Origin: Fodinibius sp964490705
GTDB taxonomy: Bacteria > Bacteroidota > Rhodothermia > Balneolales > Balneolaceae
NCBI GenBank assembly: GCA_964490705.1
Contig: CAZBCG010000004.1
Location: 124,001-188,000 of the forward strand
Direction of reading: 5' to 3'
DNA length: 64,000 bases
Part shown: one piece after another, positions 25,874-34,411 of the stretch
Layout of the letters: each line of letters starts with the position of its first letter
How positions within the stretch are numbered: the stretch's first letter is position 1
Program-made: the position numbers and the translations under genes
The notes under the pieces: generated by a model
The model's database searches: none
The model's input: the letters and a program-made list of their open reading frames with translations, nothing else
Told to the model about the DNA's origin: nothing

Positions 25874-26212
25874 ATGTCCATTTCTATCACTGAACGAGCA
25901 GCCGACCGCATCAGAACCATACGTGAAGAGCAGCAGATCGCTGACGATGCAAAGCTGCGTGTTGGTGTCGTAAGTGGCGGATGTTCCGGATTAACGTATG
26001 ATCTGGAGTTTGATTCGCAACCGCAGTCTTCTGATGAAGAACAACAGGAGTTTGAGGACAAGGGCATCAAGTTGATCTGCGATATGCGCAGTTTCTTGTA
26101 CCTGTCGGGTACCAAATTGGATTATACCGATGGATTAAACGGCGAAGGTTTTCACTTTCATAATCCGAATGCGAATCGCACGTGCTCGTGCGGAGAATCG
26201 TTTTCAATTTAG
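25874..26212 (+). CDS. A-type Fe-S carrier (HesB/IscA/SufA family)
   Basis: A-type carriers bind Fe-S clusters and hand them from the scaffold to apoproteins. The 112 residues carry the three conserved cysteines: Cys37 in GGCSGL and Cys104 and Cys106 in the C-terminal TCSCGESF. It could be called sufA, iscA or erpA by similarity; position in the suf operon favours the SUF pathway. It is followed after 3 bases by the DUF2480 gene. Confidence 0.94.
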   Translation: MSISITERAADRIRTIREEQQIADDAKLRVGVVSGGCSGLTYDLEFDSQPQSSDEEQQEFEDKGIKLICDMRSFLYLSGTKLDYTDGLNGEGFHFHNPNANRTCSCGESFSI

Positions 26213-26215
26213 ATT

Positions 26216-26740
26216 ATGGCTACCGATACGCAAGGCGAAATTGTCAACAAGGTCAAACAGTCTGAAAAACTCGTTACTATTGACCTTCAGCAGTATTTCG
26301 ATTCCACTCCCCGTGCAGAATTAGACCTCAAGCAATTCCTTTTCAAGGGGATGATTCTGAAAGAAGATGATTTCCGCGAGCAGCTCGATAATTTCGATTG
26401 GAGTCAGTTTGACGGACAGTATGTCGGCGTTTTTTGCTCTACTGATGCCATTATTTCTAAGTGGGCGTATATGCTTGTGGGACAACATCTTGCACCGCAT
26501 GCCAAAGAAATATTCAAAGGCGGTGCCGACGATATGCTCTACGAGCTATACCGTCGCAATTTGGAAGATATGGACTGGAGTTCATATCAAGATAAGTTTG
26601 TGATATTAAAGGGCTGCTCCAGCAAAGAAAAGCCGGTCCCCGAAAGCATTTATCTGCATGCTACTCAAAAGTTGCTTCCCTACGTTAAAAAATTGATGTA
26701 CGGCGAAGCCTGCTCCAACGTGCCTGTCTATCGCGGATAA
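26216..26740 (+). CDS. DUF2480 family protein in the suf operon
   Basis: A soluble protein of 174 residues that I recognise as DUF2480, a family recurrent in Bacteroidota and often near suf genes. Visible patterns are VTIDLQQYF (about 20-28), KGMILKEDDFRE (about 43-54), YVGVFCSTDAIISKWAYML and the C-terminal YGEACSNVPVYRG. Three cysteines (CSTD, GCSS, ACSN) are spaced through the protein and could take part in sulfur or metal handling, which is inference. It starts 3 bases after the HesB-like gene. A role in Fe-S assembly is suggested only by context. Confidence 0.8.
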   Translation: MATDTQGEIVNKVKQSEKLVTIDLQQYFDSTPRAELDLKQFLFKGMILKEDDFREQLDNFDWSQFDGQYVGVFCSTDAIISKWAYMLVGQHLAPHAKEIFKGGADDMLYELYRRNLEDMDWSSYQDKFVILKGCSSKEKPVPESIYLHATQKLLPYVKKLMYGEACSNVPVYRG

Positions 26741-26820
26741 TTAATTGTGCTCCTTCCTTTGGATGAGCTTATCGGGATGCTTACTTTCACATTGAATCAA
26801 CTGCAATAAATTACTGAAAC

Positions 26821-27549
26821 GTGTACGCATTAGTAACTGGCGCCTCCCGTGGAATCGGCAAAAGCATCACCAAATCATTATTAAAAGAGGGTGGCAAGGT
26901 CATTGGCACGGCCCGGAGCTCCGACTTTCCCAAAGAGTTTACGAACCATCCCGATTTTGAAGAACTATATGTCGATCTGGCTGATCCTCGAGCAATAGAA
27001 TCAAAACTGAAACCTATCTTTGATCGCGACGAAGCCCCCGATGTACTGATAAACAACGCCGGTATTTTTCTGGAATCAGGATTTGCTGAGAATGATAAAT
27101 CGTGGTTGGAAGCTTGGGATCAAACGATGCAGGTGAATCTGCGGTCGGCAGCATTGCTTTCAAAATGGGCGCTTAACCGATGGAAAAAAGAGGAGGGAGG
27201 GTACCTCATTAACGTATCTTCCCGGGCGGCCTATCGCGGGGATACCCAAGAATATTCCGCCTATGCGGCATCGAAAGGGGGATTAGTTGCTTTTACAAAA
27301 AGTGTAGCGCGTGACTTTGGAGAACATGATATCTCAGCTTATTCGATAGCTCCCGGCTTCATCAAAACCGACATGGCCATGGATTCCATTGATGTATATG
27401 GCGAAGAATACTTGACGCAGGGCATGGCATTTGATGAGATAACATCCCCTGAAGAAGTCGGAGAACTGGTGGCATTTCTGGCATCCGGGAAAGTACCGCA
27501 CATGACCGGCGCTACCTTTCATATCAACGGCGGTAGTTATATGATATAA
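26821..27549 (+). CDS. Short-chain dehydrogenase/reductase
   Basis: A classical SDR of 242 residues starting at GTG. The cofactor motif TGASRGIG (6-13), the NNAG motif (78-81), the catalytic Ser133/Ser134 and the pair Tyr148/Lys152 (YAASK) are all intact. The sequence is FabG-like, so a 3-oxoacyl-ACP or other carbonyl reductase is possible; the substrate is not fixed by the sequence. It stands between the suf operon (80-base gap) and fni, and has its own AT-rich intergenic regions on both sides. Confidence 0.88.
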   Translation: MYALVTGASRGIGKSITKSLLKEGGKVIGTARSSDFPKEFTNHPDFEELYVDLADPRAIESKLKPIFDRDEAPDVLINNAGIFLESGFAENDKSWLEAWDQTMQVNLRSAALLSKWALNRWKKEEGGYLINVSSRAAYRGDTQEYSAYAASKGGLVAFTKSVARDFGEHDISAYSIAPGFIKTDMAMDSIDVYGEEYLTQGMAFDEITSPEEVGELVAFLASGKVPHMTGATFHINGGSYMI

Positions 27550-27557
27550 GTATATCT

Positions 27558-27664
27558 GTTATTGGTTATTAGTACTCAAACACCTTAGAAATAAACTATG
27601 AAGTCTTATTTTAAAATTGGTAACCGAGGGACTCATAAGTTCCAAATAACAATTAACCAATAAC
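27558..27664. repeat. 11-bp perfect inverted repeats flanking the SDR-fni gap
   Basis: GTTATTGGTTA (27558-27568) and TAACCAATAAC (27654-27664) are exact inverted repeats 85 bases apart. The left arm begins 9 bases after the SDR stop and the right arm ends 3 bases before the fni ATG. TTATTGGTTA / TAACCAATAA-type motifs are, from memory, common dispersed intergenic repeats in Bacteroidota. In RNA the right arm would cover the fni ribosome binding region. Confidence 0.55.
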
Positions 27665-27667
27665 CAG

Positions 27668-28699
27668 ATGAGCATCAAAGATCGCAAAAAAGATCACGTT
27701 GAGTTATCGGTATCCGGAGAAGTCGATTATCAAACGTCTGCGGGATTTGAACAGTATCAATTTGTACACAACGCGCTCCCTGAGGTCGATGTCGATGATG
27801 TTTCTACCGAAGCTGATTTTCTCGGACAAACGTTCTCTTTTCCGCTTTTTATCTCCTCAATGACCGGCGGATATACCGATGCCGGTGCCGTAAATGCCAT
27901 TATCGCCGAGTTTTGTGAAGCCTACAACTTGCCGTTTGGAGTAGGTAGTCAGCGTATTATGCTCGAAGATCCCGATGCCGTTTCATCCTTCTCAATTGTT
28001 CGTGAGAAAGCCCCCACAGCCTTTATTGCAGCTAATATTGGCGGAGCACAATTGGTGGGAGGCCTGTCCAGAGACGATTGCAATCTGCTCATTGATTCCA
28101 TTGAGGCCGATGCTGTGATCGTGCATTTGAATCCCCTGCAGGAGCTGATGCAGCCCGAGGGCGATCGCAAGTTTAAGGGCATAGAAGAGGGCATTCGTCA
28201 GCTTTCCCAGGATAGTCGGGTGCCTGTCATCGTCAAAGAAACCGGAGCGGGAATTTCAGGATCAGTGGCCAAACGTTTGCTAGAGGCGGGTGTAAAAGTG
28301 ATTGATGTAGCCGGGGCAGGGGGTACCAGCTGGGCCAAGGTCGAAAACGAGCGGGCATCCAACAAAAATCCCGATAATGACTTTAATGACTGGGGAATCC
28401 CAACGTTAGAATGCGTGCGGCAAGTTCAAGAATTAAAAACGAGCTATGATTTTGAGCTTATATCCTCCGGCGGTATTCGGTCGAGCCAACATATTGCAAA
28501 ATCTTTGTGCCTTGGCGCTGATTTTGCCGCGGCAGCGCAACCGGTAATCAAGGCAGTCGTCAATAATGGCTATGAAGGACTTGAAAATTTATATGAGCAA
28601 TGGCAGCAACAGCTTGTTAAAATTCTTACGCTTTTGGGGTGCGAACGCCTGAACAAATTGGAGCCAGAGCACCTACAATTAATGGGATTTAAGCGGTAA
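27668..28699 (+). CDS. fni: Type 2 isopentenyl-diphosphate delta-isomerase
   Basis: This FMN- and NADPH-dependent enzyme interconverts isopentenyl and dimethylallyl diphosphate. It has 343 residues, with RKKDHVELS at the N-terminus, the SSMTGG FMN-binding motif at about 64-69, GVGSQR and NIGGAQL loops, and a C-terminal SSGGIRSSQHIAKSLCLGAD phosphate-binding region. Metabolically it feeds the polyprenyl synthase encoded next, 55 bases downstream. The type 2 form is typical of organisms outside the gammaproteobacteria. Confidence 0.94.
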   Translation: MSIKDRKKDHVELSVSGEVDYQTSAGFEQYQFVHNALPEVDVDDVSTEADFLGQTFSFPLFISSMTGGYTDAGAVNAIIAEFCEAYNLPFGVGSQRIMLEDPDAVSSFSIVREKAPTAFIAANIGGAQLVGGLSRDDCNLLIDSIEADAVIVHLNPLQELMQPEGDRKFKGIEEGIRQLSQDSRVPVIVKETGAGISGSVAKRLLEAGVKVIDVAGAGGTSWAKVENERASNKNPDNDFNDWGIPTLECVRQVQELKTSYDFELISSGGIRSSQHIAKSLCLGADFAAAAQPVIKAVVNNGYEGLENLYEQWQQQLVKILTLLGCERLNKLEPEHLQLMGFKR

Positions 28700-28754
28700 C
28701 ATCTTGCACTAAAATCCTTATATTTGTCCTTTTGTAAAATTCAGCATTACCGAC

Positions 28755-29750
28755 TTGGAAAATACGAAGCAACAGCAGCAACTTTCGAATCTTATTGACG
28801 CCAAGCTTGCCGAGCTCGACCTGCCGCAAGAGCCGTCATTATTGTATGATCCTGTTCGATATACGCTATCGCTGGCTGGCAAGCGGATTCGTCCATATTT
28901 AACCCTTGTGGGATGCGGCCTGTGCCAGGGTAAAATTGAAGAGGCCGTTCCCGCAGCACTCTCTATTGAGCTGCTTCACAATTTTACATTATTGCACGAC
29001 GATATTATGGATCGTGCCGATAAACGTCGCGGCAAACCCAGTGTCTATACCAAATGGGATTCGAACACGGCCATCTTGTCCGGTGATGCCATGTACGCCA
29101 AGGCCTTTAAACAGTTGCAGTATTACGGCAAGAACGATCACTATTCTAAGAAAACGTACAATCTCATTTTGGATATTTTTCTGGATAGTGCCAAAGTCGT
29201 ATGCGAAGGACAAGCTTATGATCTGATGTTTGAAGATATTGAGGAGGTGTCCATTGAGCAGTATTTAACGATGATTGAAGGTAAAACGGCTGCACTAATC
29301 AGCGGAGCCCTTGCAATAGGGGGTGCAGTAGCCGGGACCGGGGATGAGCAGATCAAAGAGCTGAAATTTGTTGGCAAACAAGTAGGTACTGCATTCCAGA
29401 TTCAGGATGATCTGCTGGATATTATTGCCGATCCCGAAAAATTTGGCAAGAAAAAGGGAGGAGACATCGTTGAAGGAAAAAAGACTTATCTTTCGCTCTT
29501 GGCATTGCAGCGGAGTGAAGGAGATCAGCAAAAGAAATTAATGGAGCTCTTGTCATCCTCCGAAAATACATCACAAGAAATTTCAACGGTCATATCCATC
29601 TTCGATTCGCTGGATGTTATCGAAGATACCAAAAGTGCCATCCGGTATCATTACCAGGCCGCTATTGACCGGCTGGATATCTTCAAAGAATCCAAATACA
29701 AAAAAGAACTCACTAAATTTTTAAATCGACTGATTTCTCGGGAATATTGA
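28755..29750 (+). CDS. Polyprenyl (geranylgeranyl/farnesyl-type) diphosphate synthase
   Basis: A trans-prenyltransferase that extends allylic diphosphates with isopentenyl diphosphate. The 331 residues contain the first aspartate-rich motif DDIMD (82-86) and the second DDLLD (218-222), both intact. Phe77, five residues before the first motif, would limit chain growth and suggests a medium-length product, possibly C20, but product length is only a guess. The start is a TTG at 28755. It follows fni, giving a two-gene isoprenoid unit, and its stop meets the upstream reading frame of bamD. Confidence 0.9.
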   Translation: MENTKQQQQLSNLIDAKLAELDLPQEPSLLYDPVRYTLSLAGKRIRPYLTLVGCGLCQGKIEEAVPAALSIELLHNFTLLHDDIMDRADKRRGKPSVYTKWDSNTAILSGDAMYAKAFKQLQYYGKNDHYSKKTYNLILDIFLDSAKVVCEGQAYDLMFEDIEEVSIEQYLTMIEGKTAALISGALAIGGAVAGTGDEQIKELKFVGKQVGTAFQIQDDLLDIIADPEKFGKKKGGDIVEGKKTYLSLLALQRSEGDQQKKLMELLSSSENTSQEISTVISIFDSLDVIEDTKSAIRYHYQAAIDRLDIFKESKYKKELTKFLNRLISREY

Positions 29751-29767
29751 AAGCTAAAACACCAACC

Positions 29768-30640
29768 ATGAACAAGACTTTAACGTTATTTATCCGATGC
29801 TCGCTTGTAGCACTAATAGCAATTACCCTCTCTTCCTGTCAGGGAGAAAATATCATTAAGCGGGGCGACAGCCTGCAAGTGGCGTTTAAAAAAGCCATGA
29901 ACCTCTACGAGGATGAAGAATATGCCAACGCTGTTAACGCTTTTGAAACCGTACTTGAAATAGGGCGTGGCACCGATTATGGACAGGAAGCTCAATTTTA
30001 CCTGGCCGAGTCGTATTATAATGACGAGCGTTATCTGCTGGCAGCCTCGGAATACGAGCGTTATATGTCGCTTTTTCCGCGCTCTCCAAAGTATCAAGAT
30101 GCGATGTTTAAGGAGGCGCATTCCTATTATAAGCTCAGTCCTCGCTATAAGCTCGATCAAAGTCATACCCGCACAGCCATCGAAAAATTTCGGATCTTTA
30201 ACTCAGAATATCCGAACTCCGAGCGCGCAGACCAGGCGGCCCAATACATCACAGAAATGCGGGCAAAGCTGGCCAAGAAACTATACAATGCGGCCGACCT
30301 GTACATGCGGATTGACGATTATCAGGCCGCCATCACCTACTATGATTTGACTATCGACGGGTATCCCGAGTCGATCTGGGCACAACGTGCACTCCTTGAT
30401 AAAATTAATGCTTACAACGTTTATGCCAGCCGCAGTGTACAAGAAAAACAAGAAGAGCGATATCAAAAAGCAGTTTCAGCTTACGAAACATTTATTCAGC
30501 TCTTTCCCGAAGGCGAATATCGCTCCCAGGCCGAAGAGTATGTAGATAGAGCTCGTACTGCACTTGCAGAATTGAGTGTAGAACCCGAAGGCGATAATAG
30601 TACGGCAAGTGCCCAGAGTACCGACGGAAATAACTTTTAG
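29768..30640 (+). CDS. bamD: Outer membrane protein assembly factor BamD (lipoprotein)
   Basis: BamD is the essential lipoprotein of the BAM complex that inserts beta-barrel proteins. The ATG at 29768 gives a signal peptide ending in LSSC, with the lipidated Cys at about 24; an in-frame TTG at 29747 overlaps the previous stop but precedes the signal sequence. Tetratricopeptide-like repeats fill the rest (for example YEDEEYANAVNAFETVL and YLLAASEYERYMSLFP), ending in a Ser/Thr-rich tail. The length (about 290) is normal. It is 3 bases upstream of nadD. Confidence 0.9.
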   Translation: MNKTLTLFIRCSLVALIAITLSSCQGENIIKRGDSLQVAFKKAMNLYEDEEYANAVNAFETVLEIGRGTDYGQEAQFYLAESYYNDERYLLAASEYERYMSLFPRSPKYQDAMFKEAHSYYKLSPRYKLDQSHTRTAIEKFRIFNSEYPNSERADQAAQYITEMRAKLAKKLYNAADLYMRIDDYQAAITYYDLTIDGYPESIWAQRALLDKINAYNVYASRSVQEKQEERYQKAVSAYETFIQLFPEGEYRSQAEEYVDRARTALAELSVEPEGDNSTASAQSTDGNNF

Positions 30641-30643
30641 CAT

Positions 30644-31237
30644 ATGAATTCCCCACCCAATCAGACAGTGGGACTTTTGGGCGGGAGCTTTGATCCCGTC
30701 CATAACGGGCATCTCGCTATTGCTCGGTCATTTTTGGATTCTGATGTTATCTCCCAACTCTGGATTCTGCTAACCCCGGATCCACCGCATAAAACCGAGC
30801 ATTCTCCGGCATCATATGAACTCCGGTTGAAAATGTTGGAGCAGGCATTTTCTGGGTGGGAAAATCTGGTTATTTCGGATGTAGAAAATCACCTGTCCAC
30901 CCCATCATATACCTTGCAAACCATTGAATATTTATCCAAAGAAAACAGCAATAAGCGATTTTATATATGCATGGGAGAAGATTCTGCACGGAATTTCACC
31001 CAATGGCATCAGTGGCAGAAGATATTAACATATTGCAATCTGCTAATCGCTCGGAGGCCCTCAACAAACTTGCCCGATCTGAATCCCAAGGTTGCCCGAC
31101 AGGCACATTTTGTCGATCATGATCCTGTTGATATTTCTTCAACGGATATCCGGGAAGCTCTTTCGGAAGGCAGGAATATTTCTGACCTTGTTCCGGATGT
31201 TGTTCAAGATATTATTCACAAACATAATTTGTATTAA
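30644..31237 (+). CDS. nadD: Nicotinate-nucleotide adenylyltransferase
   Basis: It adenylates nicotinate mononucleotide in NAD synthesis. The 197 residues have the nucleotidyltransferase signature GGSFDPVHNGH with the HxGH pair at His20 and His23, and the second motif SSTDIREAL (about 165-173). It follows bamD after 3 bases and precedes the LD-carboxypeptidase gene by 11 bases, so these are likely co-transcribed. Confidence 0.95.
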   Translation: MNSPPNQTVGLLGGSFDPVHNGHLAIARSFLDSDVISQLWILLTPDPPHKTEHSPASYELRLKMLEQAFSGWENLVISDVENHLSTPSYTLQTIEYLSKENSNKRFYICMGEDSARNFTQWHQWQKILTYCNLLIARRPSTNLPDLNPKVARQAHFVDHDPVDISSTDIREALSEGRNISDLVPDVVQDIIHKHNLY

Positions 31238-31248
31238 TCCTTTCGGCT

Positions 31249-32274
31249 ATGGATAGAAAATGGTTTCTCCAACTACTGGGGATGGGCAGTATCAGTGCAG
31301 CAGCATTTCCCGCAACCTTCTATCCGGATGCAATTAACCAGCTCAAACCCAAGCGACTGCATCAGGGAGATACAATCGGCCTTATCAGTCCCTCGAGCAG
31401 GCTGCCCGAAGCCCAAAAATACGACCAAATTGTAGAACAGATCAGGCAGCTCGGCTACAAGGTGAAAGAAGGGGACAATGCTCGAAATCGTTACGGATAT
31501 CTTGGCGGCAGTGATGAACAGCGCGTGGCCGATCTCAATGCCATGTTTGCCGATGATTCTGTGGATGCGATCATGCCTTTTCGCGGGGGATGGGGCGCCA
31601 ATCGAATTTTAGCAAATATCGACTACGAGATGATTAAGCAGAATCCCAAAATTCTGGTGGGATTCAGTGATATCACTTCACTTTTACTTGCGATTTATGC
31701 CAAAACGGGGCTCATTACATTTCACGGGCCGGTGGGTAAATCAGACTGGACGGACTATACCACGCAGCACTTTAAGGAGATACTATCCGGCAATCGAGCA
31801 GCAACGCTTGACATTCCCTCCAAAGATATCTGCAGTAATTGCGATGCCCATCAGGTTATTACTCCGGGCAAAGCTACGGGACGACTTCTCGGTGGAAATT
31901 TGAGTGTATTAACAGCTATGATCGGATCAGATTATCTACCCGACTGGGAAAATAATATCCTCTTTCTGGAAGATGTGGGCGAAGACATCTATCGCATTGA
32001 CCGGATGATAACACAGTTAAAAATAAGTGGTATTCTGGAACAGCTTTCAGGCTTTATTTTTGGACAATGCGTCAATTGTGAACGCTCAAATTCGTACAGT
32101 CTGACGCTTCAACAAGTGTTCGAGGATCATATTCAACCGCTTGGCATTCCGGCCTTTTCCGGCGCCATGTTTGGACATTTAAGTCACATGCTGACGTTGC
32201 CCGTAGGACTTACTGCAGATATTGATGCTAATAAAGGGACGATTGGATTTAAAGAGCCGGCCACTTCCACATAA
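31249..32274 (+). CDS. LD-carboxypeptidase (S66 family), exported
   Basis: Removes the terminal D-alanine from murein tetrapeptides or cleaves related peptides. The 341 residues show the S66 pattern with nucleophile Ser140 in GFSDIT, the FRGGWGANRIL segment (111-121), the conserved Glu in FLEDVGEDIYRIDRM and a C-terminal His in FGHLSHMLTLPVG. Residues 1-30 are hydrophobic after a basic start and look like a signal peptide or Tat-like leader without a twin arginine, so the enzyme may act in the periplasm. Most relatives such as LdcA are cytosolic. The gene converges with the VWA gene. Confidence 0.85.
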   Translation: MDRKWFLQLLGMGSISAAAFPATFYPDAINQLKPKRLHQGDTIGLISPSSRLPEAQKYDQIVEQIRQLGYKVKEGDNARNRYGYLGGSDEQRVADLNAMFADDSVDAIMPFRGGWGANRILANIDYEMIKQNPKILVGFSDITSLLLAIYAKTGLITFHGPVGKSDWTDYTTQHFKEILSGNRAATLDIPSKDICSNCDAHQVITPGKATGRLLGGNLSVLTAMIGSDYLPDWENNILFLEDVGEDIYRIDRMITQLKISGILEQLSGFIFGQCVNCERSNSYSLTLQQVFEDHIQPLGIPAFSGAMFGHLSHMLTLPVGLTADIDANKGTIGFKEPATST

Positions 32275-32275
32275 A

Positions 32276-34399
32276 TCAGGGCAGGGAAAGATATTTTCGG
32301 AACATCCACTCCGTGGCGAGCAATAACACTACAAGCACAAACCAGCCAATGTGCTGATAGGGATAAAAGTAGGTCGTGCGAACTTTTTCGTTTTGTTCTA
32401 ACAATTCTCGTTGATTAAAGGCATCCCAGAATCCGGAAAGTGAATCAAAGGGGAGGTATCGTCCACCCGAACGTTCGGCCACCTGACGCAACAATTGGTC
32501 ATTGCGCGTAGTGTTCAAAAATTCGGCATTCGATTCAGCCACTGCAAATTCACCGCTTTGGGTATCAAGTTGTCGATCACCTTTCTCAGCCGTTGCCTCA
32601 AAAGAATATATTCCCTCCGGCATGCCCCCCAGATCCAAACGGTATTGCCCCGCGCCAATATTTTCCATCGAGTAAAAGCGGGTATCGGCCGTATCCGACG
32701 AAATAGAAACGTCAATAGCGGCATCATCCTCGACCTCTCCGCGTTCGTTGGTCAGATAAGCATTAATAATTACATCTTCCGATCCCGTAAACGAAGTTTT
32801 GACGGGTTCAACGTCTAACAGTTTGTTATCCGGATCAGTGGCCGTCCAGCTTACTGTGTTGAGTAGCAGTTGACGTACAAATTCTCGTACTTCAGCACTG
32901 GTATTTTGATTAAACCGAAACCAGTCAAAGGTAGAGAAAAACGCCATTCGCCGATTGCCCAACTCTTGAATGGCAAGTACTGGTTTTTGGGTGTGTTGTC
33001 CCTGAAAGAGACTACTGAAAAGTGTTGTAGAAGCGGGAGCGCTATCGAGATTTTCAACGGGCGCCCGAAGGGTCGGGAATTGCTCATATTCCACCGCCGG
33101 TAGTTCCATGATAGGATGAGAAGCAATATCCTCCTGCGGACTAATTGACACCCTCTCGTATTGCCAACGACCCAAAATCTGCACCGGCAACGATGAAATT
33201 TCTTGCTCAAACTGCTGGGGAGCAAATAGCGGAGTAGCTGCAACAATCAGCGGCACGTTTTCTGCCAAGTCCTGTAACTGGCTTTCAACCGCTGAAGACA
33301 ATCCCGACTGCGGATAGCCGTGAATAATAGCCAGATCAACGGAGTCTGGGTTGGGGTTGAATTCCCCCTCAATAAATCGATTGCTGTTGAGCCACGTACG
33401 CTTGGTAAGATCGGTGTTTTTATCCGAAAGCAGCAGCGAGCGCAGGTATTTTACATCAGGATGTATCTCAAAAGCCAGCGACAATATCTGCTGACGAGCA
33501 TCTTGCACATCTACCGAAAACCGCTGTGTATTATTATCACCGGTCCATTCATCATCTTGCCGGGGAACCACAACCTCATATTGCTGTAGTCCTTCTTGCG
33601 TGAGATTTAACTCAAACGAAACTTCGCTGTTATCGGTATCCAGATCGGGCGCAACGGTCTGTGAGGATAAAATTTCTCCACCATCCCGCAACTGTACCTG
33701 AAACGGTTGTCCCCGAAATCCCTTGCTGGAGACACTTACCGAGACCGGCTGCTGAGTATCCAAATAGCCCGTAGAATTGGTGGAGACCGAGCGTATTAGG
33801 ATATCTTTTTGCGTAGTTGTATCTCCCAGCCCGACGGTAAAAATGGGAATTTCGAGATCTTCCAACTCGAAAACGGGATTTTGTCCCTGCGTATAGATGC
33901 CGTCACTGATTACAATAGCAGCTGTTGCCTCGGCCTGATTGGCTTTGAGGGATCGCATGGCCTCCGAGAGGTTCGTCTGTGCGGATTTGAATGTCAGAGA
34001 ATCTAATAATGATTCGTTTGTATTAGAACCCACAGTAAAAAAGCGAAAGTTAACAGAACTGGAATCCCTTAAATTCAGTTTTTCCAAGACCGAGCGATAA
34101 CTTTCGGTGCCGTTATAGCCATTTTTTTGGATACCCGTGCTGGCTGAGTTATCCAGCATCACCATAATGCCCGGTTTTTCAACATAGGGAATTTCAGTCT
34201 TAATAAAGGGATTCAGCAATAGTATCAGCAGGACAAAGAAGACCGCTGATCGTAATCCGATAAGCACATAGCGATAGGCGGGACGAATGCCTGAAATACT
34301 ATTATACGACCACCAGGCAAGCAGCACCGTACCGATAAAGATCAGCAGATAACTCCAAAAGGGAAGGACGGATTGAAATCCTTGAAAAATAAAATCCAC
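32276..34399 (-). CDS. Membrane-anchored VWA-domain protein (MoxR partner)
   Basis: A 707-residue protein with two N-terminal membrane segments (about 13-31 and 45-65), a von Willebrand A-like domain starting at about 77 with the metal-site motif DNSAS (MIDAS), a long Ig-like/beta middle section, and a C-terminal membrane helix (about 685-702). Such BatA/B-like proteins work with MoxR ATPases in envelope integrity or assembly of periplasmic complexes. It starts 12 bases after the moxR gene. Aligned with other MoxR-linked proteins, the extracellular middle may be a glutamine-amidotransferase-like fold, but I cannot confirm it. Confidence 0.75.
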   Translation of the reverse strand: MDFIFQGFQSVLPFWSYLLIFIGTVLLAWWSYNSISGIRPAYRYVLIGLRSAVFFVLLILLLNPFIKTEIPYVEKPGIMVMLDNSASTGIQKNGYNGTESYRSVLEKLNLRDSSSVNFRFFTVGSNTNESLLDSLTFKSAQTNLSEAMRSLKANQAEATAAIVISDGIYTQGQNPVFELEDLEIPIFTVGLGDTTTQKDILIRSVSTNSTGYLDTQQPVSVSVSSKGFRGQPFQVQLRDGGEILSSQTVAPDLDTDNSEVSFELNLTQEGLQQYEVVVPRQDDEWTGDNNTQRFSVDVQDARQQILSLAFEIHPDVKYLRSLLLSDKNTDLTKRTWLNSNRFIEGEFNPNPDSVDLAIIHGYPQSGLSSAVESQLQDLAENVPLIVAATPLFAPQQFEQEISSLPVQILGRWQYERVSISPQEDIASHPIMELPAVEYEQFPTLRAPVENLDSAPASTTLFSSLFQGQHTQKPVLAIQELGNRRMAFFSTFDWFRFNQNTSAEVREFVRQLLLNTVSWTATDPDNKLLDVEPVKTSFTGSEDVIINAYLTNERGEVEDDAAIDVSISSDTADTRFYSMENIGAGQYRLDLGGMPEGIYSFEATAEKGDRQLDTQSGEFAVAESNAEFLNTTRNDQLLRQVAERSGGRYLPFDSLSGFWDAFNQRELLEQNEKVRTTYFYPYQHIGWFVLVVLLLATEWMFRKYLSLP

Positions 34400-34411
34400 G
34401 ACGGTAAGTGG

